A stretch of 64,000 nucleotides of DNA, from the NCBI RefSeq assembly GCF_001902295.1, contig NZ_CP018335.1, positions 1,426,001 through 1,490,000 on the forward strand, given 5' to 3'. The first letter of the stretch is position 1. Every line of letters starts with the position of its first letter. Position numbers and translations under genes: made by a program. Shown in pieces: positions 9,190-17,710 of this stretch. The notes below the pieces were generated by a model. The model was not told the DNA's origin. It made no database searches and saw only the letters and a program-made list of their open reading frames with translations. This stretch comes from Clostridium kluyveri. Lineage in GTDB: Bacteria > Bacillota > Clostridia > Clostridiales > Clostridiaceae.

Positions 9190-9756
9190 ATGGATGATGA
9201 TAGGATTGTAGATTTTAATGTTCTTAAAAACAAAGCCAGAGAAAAAGATGTGGAGAAGTTTGAAGATTATGTATATGGACTCAGCTATGATATGTCTCAA
9301 GGTAAATTAACTATGGCCGATTTTTCTGAAAAGATTCAAAAGTATATGGAAAAAAATAATATATCTCATGAAAAGCTGTTTAACATTCAAAAAGAACTTA
9401 TGAAAAGGTATGGATTTAACATAGAAGACATAGAAAAACAAATGAAGAGTATGGGAATTGACATATCATCTTTAGAAAAGGGAAATGATTATGAAACCAT
9501 TAGAAAAACTTTGAGTTTTCAAGAAAAATATAAAAAAGACATAGGAAATGTACTAATGACTACATATACTATAAATAATTCTGTAAATAACTTATCCATA
9601 TTCATAAGTGAAGAAAAAGTAATTTTGGAAAGTACTGGAAAAATAAATTTACAGGATACCGAGTTAAATGAATTTTTATGTTCTTATAAGAAAATACTGA
9701 AGGATAAAAAACTTATGATTTATTTATGTGAAAATATGGGGATATTTGAATATTAA
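9190..9756 (+). CDS. DUF3867-like hypothetical protein
   Basis: A 188-residue soluble, charged, mostly helical protein without signal peptide or membrane segment. The N-terminal block (DDDRIVDFNVLKNKAREKDV) and the GKLTMADFSEKI segment resemble the clostridial DUF3867 family as I recall it; no function is known. Strong AAGGAGG site before the ATG. No operon partner. Confidence 0.6.
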   Translation: MDDDRIVDFNVLKNKAREKDVEKFEDYVYGLSYDMSQGKLTMADFSEKIQKYMEKNNISHEKLFNIQKELMKRYGFNIEDIEKQMKSMGIDISSLEKGNDYETIRKTLSFQEKYKKDIGNVLMTTYTINNSVNNLSIFISEEKVILESTGKINLQDTELNEFLCSYKKILKDKKLMIYLCENMGIFEY

Positions 9757-9879
9757 ATTATTCTTGTGTACATATAATAAAAAGTAAAAGGTTATATACG
9801 TAATAATTTTGAAAAAAGAGATAAAAAATGTCAAAATATTCTCTTGTTAAATACATAGATTAGATAACCAAGTGATTTT

Positions 9880-9929
9880 AAGGTTCAGCCATAAACTTTT
9901 CATGAAGAATGTTTTTCTATCTGAACCTT
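9880..9929. repeat. stem-loop of unknown role
   Basis: AAGGTTCAG (9880-9888) and CTGAACCTT (9921-9929) form a 9 bp stem around a 32-base loop. No U-run follows on either strand, so it is not a standard terminator. It lies between the DUF3867-like gene and the convergent TIGR04076 gene. Confidence 0.55.
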
Positions 9930-10043
9930 AGAAGACCTTAGTCAGTTAGATTTTATAGGTTATGTTGAAGCGTTTAATTTTGTATATTTATAGTAAGATT
10001 AATATATAAATTTATTTATTGAATTTTACTGTAGATATGCTAA

Positions 10044-10301
10044 TTAAATTTTTTTAATTTGGAATATAACTTCATCACAGTAATCAGGACATTGAACTAT
10101 AAGTTTTTCTCCAAAGCCCATCTGTTCAGGGGTAACACCTTTTCTAGCGGCAAATACAAAGGGAAAAAAAGATTGTAATGCCATTACACATATATTATCT
10201 GTATTTTCCATATCTATAAGTGCATTTTTTATAGATATCTTGTCCCCTTTTCTATAACAATTACATTTAGATTCTATAACTTCTATTACAACATGTTCCA
10301 T
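10044..10301 (-). CDS. TIGR04076-family small protein
   Basis: An 85-residue protein with the family pattern: an N-terminal beta strand with Cys (ESKCNCYRKGDKI), a central hydrophobic LQSFFPFVFAARKG, and a C-terminal Cys pair region (VQCPDYCDEVIFQI). The four Cys suggest a metal site or redox role, but no function is established. AGGGGAG lies upstream of the ATG. It appears to be a single-gene unit. Confidence 0.75.
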   Translation of the reverse strand: MEHVVIEVIESKCNCYRKGDKISIKNALIDMENTDNICVMALQSFFPFVFAARKGVTPEQMGFGEKLIVQCPDYCDEVIFQIKKI

Positions 10302-10747
10302 AAAATAGTTCTCCCCTTAAATAAAAATTTATAATGGTGAATTTTTTATATTTTAATATAAAAAAATTATAAAATCAAGTGTTTTTTTGATATATTATTA
10401 ATTAAATGAGAACAATATGAATAATATATCAATGAGAATATTAGAAGCATTTAATATACGTAAAATTATTATGTAGATTTAAGATGAATCTTAAAAATAC
10501 GATAAAATATATAGAATTATTTATGGCGTATTTTAACATATTATATGCAATAATTCAAAAGCTAACAGGGAAGTGGCTTTAATATCTATCTAAGAGGCTA
10601 TCACTTTTAATCTCCATAGTTTTTTGAAAGTGGAGAATATGCACTAATAGCCTCTTAGATAGGTTATTCTGAGATTCAGATGGACAAGGTTTTGGTAGTA
10701 AACTTTATCTGGATTTAAGAATGAATTAATAACAGGGAGGTAAAATT
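10302..10747. other. 446-base intergenic region with a large hairpin
   Basis: No gene was seen. The region is AT-rich and holds the 16 bp inverted repeat annotated at 10586-10662, just upstream of the EF-hand-like gene. Confidence 0.6.
10586..10662. repeat. large imperfect hairpin, 16-bp perfect arms
   Basis: CTATCTAAGAGGCTAT (10586-10601) is the perfect reverse complement of 10647-10662. The inner loop has a second helix option, CACTTT with AAAGTG. It lies 85 bases before the EF-hand-like gene and is not followed by a U-run. It could be an RNA leader element, an operator, or a small mobile-element remnant. It does not match a riboswitch consensus I know. Confidence 0.7.
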
Positions 10748-11881
10748 ATGAAGATTCAAGATTCAAGTATTCAAATGTCTAGTCAACATAGTTTGGTAAA
10801 AGCTTATCAGAAAGTAGAGAATTTAAATGCATGGGAAGATTATGGGAGCAGCATGCCGCAGCAGCTTAAAGAGTTTACTGAAGACTTAGTAGATGGAGAT
10901 AAACTAGAACTGTCAGATGAAGCACAGGACTTTATGGAAAAGGAAAAAGAATCTCTAAAAGGAATAGAGGGGTATGCGGAAAAAACTTTAGAGTTCAGCA
11001 GGGTAACTAATAGTATAGATATAGGCTGTGCAGTTACAACAGAAGGTGACTTGAAACTTAAAATTTTAGAAGATTTTTTAAGTGCGGTTTTTAAGAGGAA
11101 AATCAGACTTAAATCTGCTGCAGAATTGAACATTCAAATGCCAGAAAGCATTAAATTGAATTCACCTGTTAATTTTCAAAATTTAAGCACAAATTCTAAT
11201 AGGGGCCCTCAGTTAGGTTGGGGCTTTCAGTATAATCTTAATGAATCCTATTTGGAAAAGGAGAAAACTTCTTTTAAATCTTCTGGTTTAATTCATACTG
11301 CAGATGGAAAAGAGATAAATTTTGACATAGAGCTCAATATGAGCAGATCTTTTTATACAGAGACCAATTTATCCCTTCAGGCAGGGGATAAACCAATTGA
11401 TCCTTTGGTAATTAATTTTGATGGGAAGGCCGCAGAACTTAATTCTACGAAATTTAGTTTTGATTTAGATTCAGATGGGAAGGAAGATCAAATCTCTTCT
11501 TTAAAAAATGGAAGCGGATTTCTTTCGCTAGATTTAAATGGGGATGGAGTCATAAATGATGGAAGAGAATTATTTGGCCCTAATTCTGGAAATGGATTTG
11601 AGGATTTAGCCAAATATGACAGCGATCACAACAATTGGATTGATGAAAACGATGATATTTTTAATAAATTGAGAATATGGACTAAGGATGAAGAAGGGAA
11701 TGATAAACTTTTTGCCCTAGGAGAAAAAGGCATAGGAGCCATTTATTTAGGGAATATAGGTACTGAATTTTCTATGAAAGATACTGAGAATAAGAGTTTA
11801 GCAGAAGTAAGAAACTCTGGAATTTTTGTAGGGGAAAATGGTACTGTGGGTACTGTTCAACAAATAGATTTTATAGTATAA
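10748..11881 (+). CDS. hypothetical protein with EF-hand-like calcium loops
   Basis: A 377-residue protein without signal peptide. The first ~230 residues are not recognised. The C-terminal third has Asp-rich loops of dockerin/EF-hand type: DLDSDGKED, then LDLNGDGVINDG, then YDSDHNNWIDENDD. A WTKDEEGN and GAIYLGNIGTEF tail follows, seen in a family often near flagellar genes. Ca2+ binding is likely from the DxDxDG loops; the role is unknown. Site GGGAGG precedes the ATG, and a terminator follows directly. Confidence 0.65.
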   Translation: MKIQDSSIQMSSQHSLVKAYQKVENLNAWEDYGSSMPQQLKEFTEDLVDGDKLELSDEAQDFMEKEKESLKGIEGYAEKTLEFSRVTNSIDIGCAVTTEGDLKLKILEDFLSAVFKRKIRLKSAAELNIQMPESIKLNSPVNFQNLSTNSNRGPQLGWGFQYNLNESYLEKEKTSFKSSGLIHTADGKEINFDIELNMSRSFYTETNLSLQAGDKPIDPLVINFDGKAAELNSTKFSFDLDSDGKEDQISSLKNGSGFLSLDLNGDGVINDGRELFGPNSGNGFEDLAKYDSDHNNWIDENDDIFNKLRIWTKDEEGNDKLFALGEKGIGAIYLGNIGTEFSMKDTENKSLAEVRNSGIFVGENGTVGTVQQIDFIV

Positions 11882-11892
11882 GAATTTAAAAT

Positions 11893-11925
11893 AAGGAAGT
11901 TATAAAAATTAACTTCCTTTATTGG
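11893..11925 (+). terminator. rho-independent terminator between convergent genes
   Basis: AAGGAAGTTA and TAACTTCCTT form a 10 bp stem with a short A-rich loop followed by TATT. It lies 12 bases after the EF-hand gene stop and next to the end of the convergent gene, so it may work both ways. Confidence 0.75.
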
Positions 11926-11926
11926 T

Positions 11927-12649
11927 CTATTGGTCATCTATAACTTCTTTAGCAGCGTTACTAGTACTGTCTTGTAATTCATCGAATCTTCTCATAACCT
12001 CAGCACAGGTGTCTTTACAAATTTGTGGTAAATCGCTGTCAGTTGCTTTATTAAAGTCCAATCCTGCCTGTGAGAATCCTTTTTCTACGGCTTCTCTCAT
12101 CTGTTGTAGTTTGTCTGAATTATCTCCTGCTATAAATTTTGCCATACTCATAATACGATCTGCTACTGCATTTATAGAATATGCTCCATCTTCAGATATT
12201 GCTTTTTGTGCATCCTCTGGAGTTGCTGCAAGTGGAGGATATGCATTTTCTACAGAACCAAATATTTTAGTAAGTAAATCTGTAGTCTCTTCTGATATAC
12301 CGGTAATTTTGCTTCCAGTTGATCTTTCAGAGAGACTATTTTGGGCGTTTATGGTATCACTTATAAATTTTTTTATAAGTTCTGCTTTAAAGTTATCCTG
12401 TTCTTCTTTTAAAGCTGTAATTTCTTCTGTGAAGAGTTTCTTTTTTGTAGGTTTATAGGTTGATTTTTCTGCATCTTCTTCTGTAGATTTGATAAATGTA
12501 TCAGTTCCTAAGTTCTGTTTTTCTACTTCAGTCTTTGAAGTGTTATCGCTTAGTCTATCCCTGTCGTATGATTTTTTTATATTGTTTTTAGCAGCATAAT
12601 TTAAATCATTAAGTCCTTTATTTGCAGTTCCAATGGCATTAATATCTAT
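11927..12649 (-). CDS. flagella-associated hypothetical protein with non-canonical ATA start
   Basis: The frame is open for 240 codons, much longer than the 74 codons from the first internal ATG (12151). At the expected start, GAGGAGG is followed 8 bases later by an ATA codon (12647-12649) that begins I-DINAIGTANKG. No ATG, GTG or TTG is nearby in frame. The C-terminal half (AYSINAVADRIMSMAKFIAGDN, then LQQMREAVEKGFSQA) resembles a family I associate with flagellar gene neighbourhoods. Either an AUA start is used or an ATG has mutated and the gene is weakly or not expressed. Confidence 0.65.
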   Translation of the reverse strand: MDINAIGTANKGLNDLNYAAKNNIKKSYDRDRLSDNTSKTEVEKQNLGTDTFIKSTEEDAEKSTYKPTKKKLFTEEITALKEEQDNFKAELIKKFISDTINAQNSLSERSTGSKITGISEETTDLLTKIFGSVENAYPPLAATPEDAQKAISEDGAYSINAVADRIMSMAKFIAGDNSDKLQQMREAVEKGFSQAGLDFNKATDSDLPQICKDTCAEVMRRFDELQDSTSNAAKEVIDDQ

Positions 12650-12720
12650 AAGTATTACCTCCTCTTTTAAATTTAAAATACTATAATATTTATCGTTTAA
12701 TTAATATGTAGGCTTGATTA

Positions 12721-12825
12721 TTATATTTGATAAGGGTTTCTTGTAAGAACCAATTCAGATAATATACTTATACCTAACCCATTTTCCACCATGGACATTA
12801 TAGTATAGTCATCTTTAGCACTATA
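12721..12825 (-). pseudogene. LysR-family regulator C-terminal remnant
   Basis: 35 codons read AKDDYTIMSMVENGLGISIL then SELVLTRNPYQI and a stop. This is the characteristic end of the LysR substrate-binding domain. There is no helix-turn-helix part. It is in the same frame as the truncated MCP upstream and separated from it by one TAA, so the two look like products of a deletion that joined two genes. Confidence 0.7.
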
Positions 12826-12828
12826 TTT

Positions 12829-14403
12829 TTAAGGTGTAAGAATTAACTTTCCTGCAAATTTCTTATATTCAATATGATCCTTAGAGGCATTTAATGCCAA
12901 AAGATTTGTCTGAGAGGCAATCTGCAATATGGAATCAGACAGAGCATCTATTTTTTCAATCTCTTTTGATTGGTTAATTGCGTTTCTAAGCTTCTCATTT
13001 ACATGTGAACTGGTTTGGGCTGCAGTTTTCTGTGATTCATAAGCACTATTGCAAAGAACTTCCGCCTTTTTTCTGATTTCTACAGCAGAAGTTGCGCACT
13101 CCTGAGCCCTTCTTGAAATTGAACCAATAGTGCCTTCCACATTATCGGATACTTGATTCATTTGATGGGTTGAAGCTGCTGTTTGCTCCATGCCTGCCGA
13201 CATCTGCTCGGTGGTGGCCGAAACATCTTCAATTCTCTCATTTAACTTATCCATATTGTCTTCTACGATATATATATTTTGTTTAACTAAATTAGATTCC
13301 TTTACAATGATACCAATCAATGCCCCAAGTGATTTCTGCATTTTATTAAAGTTAATTGCAAGCTGTCCTATTTCATCTTTATGATTTTCATTAATCGTTT
13401 CACTTAAATTTCCGCCTCCGGCTGCAATTTTACCTATTTTTGAAGCAATTCTGTTAATTCTCAAGAAAAAGTTATTTAACAATATAATGATCAATATACT
13501 GATACATAGAATAAAGGCAAATGTTATACCAATTGCCATCAAAGCCATGTTATTCAAAACACTTGTATATTCCCTTACAGGTACATCAAGGATCATAAAC
13601 CAATTCGTATCGGGCACGGCCTCAGAAAAAATTATCCTTTCTTCACCGTCAATCTTGATTGTCTGTTTTCCATTTTTTAAAGCAACAAGGTTTTTAATAA
13701 CATTATTATATACTGGATTTCCATCCTTAAGCATATTATATTTTAAAATCATTTTTTTATCTGGATGATGAAGAACCAAACCGTCTTTATCAATAATAAA
13801 TACCTTGTCATTTTTCCCTAAATGGAACTTAGTATTTGCCTCAAATACCGTATTTATTGAGCTTGCACCACTTACCAATCCTATAATTTTACCATTTTCA
13901 TCTGTAACGGGAACTTCAGCCGTAATAATAAAACGTGATGAATCCGCCTTGTCAACAAAAGGATTTGAAATAAAGCTTGTCCCCTTCATTATCTTAGGAA
14001 AGGATTCTTCAGTATGTATGTCAACGGAAAAATTACCTCCTTTTCCATCTTGCAGCATCAGATTTCCGTTGGAATCAGAAATACCTATTGTTGTGTATTC
14101 ATTTTGCAGTCTTTTCTGCTCCCCATTAAGATAAGGCATGGCGATCTGGGGATTCATGGATTTTACTTCTTTTGTGTTTGAAATAATTGTCACTTCAGCA
14201 AGCCTTGTTTGTACCCACGATGATAATTGCTGTGCATTGATTTTAACAGTCTGGGAGGCACTTTTATCCATTGTATTTAGGAGCTCCTGTTTTGCCTTTA
14301 TATAATTTAGCCATGTAATAGAACCTGAACTTAAAAAAACTAAACTGAGAACTATAATTACTGATTTCACACGAAGCGAATTCTTGAATTTAATTCTATT
14401 CAT
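12829..14403 (-). pseudogene. truncated methyl-accepting chemotaxis protein (dCache-type sensor)
   Basis: A 524-residue frame. TM1 is near residues 12-32, a large extracytoplasmic Cache-like sensor runs from about 35 to 280, then TM2, HAMP (AAGGGNLSETINENHKDEIGQL) and only the first arm of the signalling coiled coil. It stops at the hairpin tip: SQTNLLALNAS is followed by an unrelated tail, DHIEYKKFAGKLILTP. The CheA-binding EAARAGE segment and the return helix are missing, so signalling is very unlikely. The tail may come from the LysR remnant. ATG 14403 has GGTGGG upstream. Confidence 0.8.
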
Positions 14404-14459
14404 GCGTTTTCCCACCTACCTCAATAAATTTTAATTTATCTTTTATTTACTTCTATTTT

Positions 14460-14799
14460 CATAGAATTTCATTATTTATAAACAAGTGGTTAAATTTAAA
14501 TATGTGAGTATATTGAATATATAGGTAATACTGGATGGAGAAGGTTGAACGTGTGCATAAGAGTGTAAGTGATATTCCAATATTTTGAAGGAAACACACC
14601 TATATAGCTCTAATGCTTACCCTACCATGTCTCACGGAGTACATATCTATGTCTCTACATTCCTTCGTTCTGCATTTTAGAGCAGGTGCTAGCATTAATC
14701 CTCGTATACTGGGTCAATTAAGCCCTTATGGGGGTTTGAACGCGCTTTACCTTACTCTTAAAGAACTATAAATTTCAATATACCTATGCATATATTAAA
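14460..14799 (-). mobile_element. non-coding 3' end of the IS110-type element
   Basis: About 340 bases after the transposase stop, less AT-rich than their surroundings, with short inverted segments (for example CTTACTCTTA near 14752 and TAAGAGTGTAAG near 14559). In IS1111-type members of the IS110 family, the long non-coding end lies 3' of the transposase and encodes the structured bridge RNA. By position this is a candidate for such an RNA. Element ends could not be fixed, since this family lacks terminal inverted repeats. Confidence 0.45.
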
Positions 14800-16053
14800 T
14801 TAAGCTGCTTGTTGATAACTTGTCAACCCATGAACTTTGTCATGTGTATATGTTGTTTTTTTCTTGCATAAAGTGTACATAACTTTTATAAGTCTTACAC
14901 TTAGTGCAACTATTGCTTGTTTTCCGGTTAATTGATTTTCCTGTCTTTTCGTTAAATGGGTATATATTTCTTTAAATGCAGCATTCTTAGCTACCATAAC
15001 AGTTGCTGCCTGATATAGAATATTTCTTAAATTTGAACGACCTCTTTTACTAATTTTAGTTTTACCTTTTTTCATGCCAGAGCTGGTTTCTTTCAAGTTA
15101 AGTCCTGCCACTTTCTGTATTTGCTTATAGCTGTCATATTTTGATATGTCTCCAATTTCAGCTAGAAAACCCGCAGCTGTTACTATGCCTACACCTTTTA
15201 TGCTAAGTAAATATTCTGAATAACCTGTCTGCAAAAGATATTCTTCCATGAGCTTTTCCACATCATCTAGTTCCTTTTGTAAAGCTTCTAATTGCCTTAA
15301 AATAAGCCTTAATCTATATCTGGCCCCTTCAAGCCCTACAGGCACTCCTATTGAAGTTTTAGCTGCATTAAAAACCAGCTCTGCTTTCTTAAATCCAACA
15401 CGATTATGTGTAGCATCTAGAAGCTTTTGAGTAAGCTCAGAAACTCCTATATTCACTATATCTTGTGGGAAAGGACATGTTTTCAGTATACATAAAGCGG
15501 ACTTTCCTAAGATATCTGAAAACATCTTTTTAAATTCTGGAAAGTATTCATCTAATAGCGCTATTAGTCTTACTTTTTCTGAGATAAACTGTTTTTTTAG
15601 CTCTTGCCTATTGTTGCTGCATAATCGAAGATTTACGTAGAGTTCTTCCTCAAACATGCAGTTTAGGTATTGACCTTGATATATAAGTTTAGAAATAATC
15701 TTGGCATCTTTTTTGTCATTCTTAGTTGGACTATTATCTTCAAGCTCCTTAATTTTATTAACATGATATGGATTGACCAAGCATAGCTCTATCCCTTGAC
15801 TTTTTAAGTAGTAAGCAAGACTCTTCCAATAGTGACCTGTTGGCTCCATTCCTACTAATACATAATCTAAGTTATATTTCGCCTTTAATTGTCTGATTGA
15901 ATCTAATAGACATTCGAAAGATTCTCTGGTATTCTTTATAAGGAACGGCTTTTTTATATATTCACCATTTACTACAAATTGACCATAGTGATTTTCCTTT
16001 GCTATGTCTATCCCTAATATTAATGTGTTAGGAACTATAATTCGATTATTCAT
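14800..16053 (-). CDS. IS110-family (DEDD) transposase
   Basis: 417 residues. The N-terminal DEDD domain has LGIDIAKENHYG (first Asp), MEPTGHYW (Glu) and NDKKDAKI (Asp). The C-terminal Transposase_20 domain has LLSIKGVGIVTAAGFLAEIGD and RGRSNLRNILYQAA. The family inserts by a bridge-RNA-guided recombinase mechanism. The ATG at 16053 is chosen because AGGAGG lies 8 bases upstream; a longer in-frame ATG at 16137 has no ribosome site. The frame is intact, so the element may be active. Confidence 0.92.
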   Translation of the reverse strand: MNNRIIVPNTLILGIDIAKENHYGQFVVNGEYIKKPFLIKNTRESFECLLDSIRQLKAKYNLDYVLVGMEPTGHYWKSLAYYLKSQGIELCLVNPYHVNKIKELEDNSPTKNDKKDAKIISKLIYQGQYLNCMFEEELYVNLRLCSNNRQELKKQFISEKVRLIALLDEYFPEFKKMFSDILGKSALCILKTCPFPQDIVNIGVSELTQKLLDATHNRVGFKKAELVFNAAKTSIGVPVGLEGARYRLRLILRQLEALQKELDDVEKLMEEYLLQTGYSEYLLSIKGVGIVTAAGFLAEIGDISKYDSYKQIQKVAGLNLKETSSGMKKGKTKISKRGRSNLRNILYQAATVMVAKNAAFKEIYTHLTKRQENQLTGKQAIVALSVRLIKVMYTLCKKKTTYTHDKVHGLTSYQQAA

Positions 16054-16350
16054 ATTGTTTTCCTCCTGATATAGATTGTTGTTGTCTTCTTGCAAGTGAC
16101 ACAATATATTTATATCAGGTTTTTTTATTTCATTCAAAGTCTAAAACTCTTTATTACAGGAATACTTGTATAAAATTTTAGAGTTTATTTATGCTTAAGA
16201 AATTAAATTATTATTTGAAGACAGAATACACTGCTATTATTTGATGCCTATTAATTATTTGTAAAGTTTATGTTATTAGCTTGTTGAACTACAGCATTAA
16301 GAAACTGTGATAGTCAGGCCAAATTCAACAGAGGCACTCGCCTTGGAAAA
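16054..16350. other. 5' flank of the IS element
   Basis: About 300 bases between the transposase start and the SMR promoter. It is AT-rich and holds no gene. The left end of the IS lies somewhere here but cannot be placed without a second copy. Confidence 0.4.
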
Positions 16351-16352
16351 TG

Positions 16353-16381
16353 TTGACTAAAGTATGGTTTTTTAGTATAAT
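16353..16381 (+). promoter_or_regulatory. sigma-A promoter for the SMR pump gene
   Basis: TTGACT (16353-16358), a 17-base spacer, TATAAT (16376-16381). Just downstream lies the operator annotated next. Confidence 0.8.
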
Positions 16382-16409
16382 AATATTAGTCCAATATCAG
16401 ACTAATATT
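16382..16409. promoter_or_regulatory. putative MarR-type operator
   Basis: Perfect 10 bp inverted repeat AATATTAGTC / GACTAATATT with an 8-base centre, immediately after the -10 box, so a bound repressor would block initiation. The marR gene two genes on is the obvious candidate regulator (inference). Confidence 0.7.
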
Positions 16410-16429
16410 ATTTAGAAGAGGTTTTTACT

Positions 16430-16753
16430 ATGGAATGGGTTTATTTAATTTTAGCTATTATTCTTGAAACCTTAGGAACTACTTTTATGAAGAATTCTGA
16501 AGGATTTACAAAATTACTACCAGCACTAGGAACACTTTTAACATATGGGTTATGCTTTATTTTTCTATCAATGTCATTAAAGAAGATACCTGTTAGTGTA
16601 GCATATGCTGTATGGGGAGCAGCAGGAATTACTATTATATCAGTGATAGGAATTTTTGTTTTTAAAGAAAGTGTCAGTGTGTTAAAAATGGTATCTATAC
16701 TTTTTATTGTATTAGGGGTCATAGGACTAAATTTCAGTGGTGTTAGTCACTAA
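16430..16753 (+). CDS. small multidrug resistance (SMR) family efflux protein
   Basis: 107 residues with four membrane helices. The essential membrane Glu is in TM1 (LILAIILETLGTTFMK), with the conserved YAVWGAAG in TM3 and a helix 4 near residues 84-103. SMR proteins work as antiparallel dimers that exchange cationic drugs or guanidinium-like compounds for protons. Promoter and operator lie directly upstream, and a MarR gene follows 56 bases later, which suggests drug-induced expression. Substrate cannot be deduced. Confidence 0.92.
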   Translation: MEWVYLILAIILETLGTTFMKNSEGFTKLLPALGTLLTYGLCFIFLSMSLKKIPVSVAYAVWGAAGITIISVIGIFVFKESVSVLKMVSILFIVLGVIGLNFSGVSH

Positions 16754-16809
16754 CTTCTTTTATAATTAGGGTAGTATTATTTTATAATTGAAGGAAGAGT
16801 GTACAAGAC

Positions 16810-17256
16810 ATGAGTGAAGAAAAGGAATTTACTGAACTATTATATGTTTATTATCGATCTTGGTTTAAAATTAATGATATTTATCGTGTTTGGTCGAGGA
16901 GACATGAAATTCAAGATACAACCTTGTTTACTTTGTATGTAATAAATAAAAGTTCCCCTTATTGTACTCAAAATGAAATTCGAGATAAATTGAGTTTGCC
17001 GAAACAAACAGTCTCGTTAATACTATCTGGACTTGAGAAAAAAGGATATATCTTGAGAGAATTGAACCCTAAAGATCGTAGGAACAAAATTGTTAGATTT
17101 ACGGATAAGGGAAGTCAATATGCAAGCAGTATACTTGAAAAACTTAAATTAGCAGAAGTAGAGGCTTTTGGGAATATGTCACCAGAACAAAGAAGAATTA
17201 TGGTAGAGAACCTTTGTTTGTTATCTAATCTATTGGATAAAAGTCTTTCTAAATAA
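16810..17256 (+). CDS. MarR-family transcriptional regulator
   Basis: 148 residues with a winged helix-turn-helix: CTQNEIRDKLSLPKQTVSLI as recognition region, then a wing GYILRELNPKDRRNKIVRFTDKG, the typical MarR DxR signature. It lies downstream of the SMR gene and likely represses the shared operator at 16382-16409. GAAGGAAG is its somewhat distant ribosome site. Confidence 0.88.
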   Translation: MSEEKEFTELLYVYYRSWFKINDIYRVWSRRHEIQDTTLFTLYVINKSSPYCTQNEIRDKLSLPKQTVSLILSGLEKKGYILRELNPKDRRNKIVRFTDKGSQYASSILEKLKLAEVEAFGNMSPEQRRIMVENLCLLSNLLDKSLSK

Positions 17257-17352
17257 TGTGACATTAATTAAATGGAAAATCATTATTTGAAAATTGAATA
17301 ATACGGTGTATTATATAATTAAGAATTATCCATTTAGAAAAGTGGTGATAAT

Positions 17353-17529
17353 ATGAAAGATAAACGTTTTGAGACTGTATTTAACCAAGGGGTCATGGAA
17401 GGCTATAGGATAATAGTCGACAGAGAAACTGGAGTAAACTATTTATATGTTAGCAATGGAAGTTCTGGAGGGTTGACTGTATTGCTCGATTCAGAAGGAA
17501 AACCGGTTATAACAAAGAAACAAATTTAA
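17353..17529 (+). CDS. DUF6440-like small protein
   Basis: 58 residues: KDKRFETVFNQGVMEGYRII, then DRETGVNYLYVSNGSSGGLT and LLDSEGKPVI. This pattern matches the small DUF6440 family as I recall it. Function is unknown. The ATG at 17353 follows GTGGTGAT. A terminator follows, so it is monocistronic or the end of the SMR-marR unit. Confidence 0.75.
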   Translation: MKDKRFETVFNQGVMEGYRIIVDRETGVNYLYVSNGSSGGLTVLLDSEGKPVITKKQI

Positions 17530-17536
17530 AGTATAA

Positions 17537-17578
17537 AACACTGTATTATTCAAAGGAATTTTACGGTGTTTTTTATAT
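17537..17578 (+). terminator. rho-independent terminator
   Basis: AACACTGT (17537-17544) pairs with ACGGTGTT (17563-17570), followed by TTTTTATATTT. Confidence 0.75.
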
Positions 17579-17710
17579 TTGTAATATGAATTTTATGTGA
17601 ATTAGTTAGATAATAACGAAATATATAATAACTTATACTCTGCAGGCTTTAATGGCATTTTTTATATAAAAGTATTAAACATATTAATATGGTTTATGAA
17701 AATATATTAA

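Noticed and set aside
10586..10662. Hairpin as a c-di-GMP or other known riboswitch
   Set aside because: None of the conserved core segments of GEMM-I or GEMM-II are present.
11922..12458. 178-codon plus-strand frame
   Set aside because: It lies opposite the longer minus-strand gene 11927-12649, whose product has a sensible, family-like sequence and a strong ribosome site. The plus frame is Ser/Leu-rich and has none.
16200..16350. Guanidine riboswitch in front of the SMR gene
   Set aside because: No ykkC or mini-ykkC core was found, and the sequence lies upstream of the promoter, so it would not be in the mRNA.
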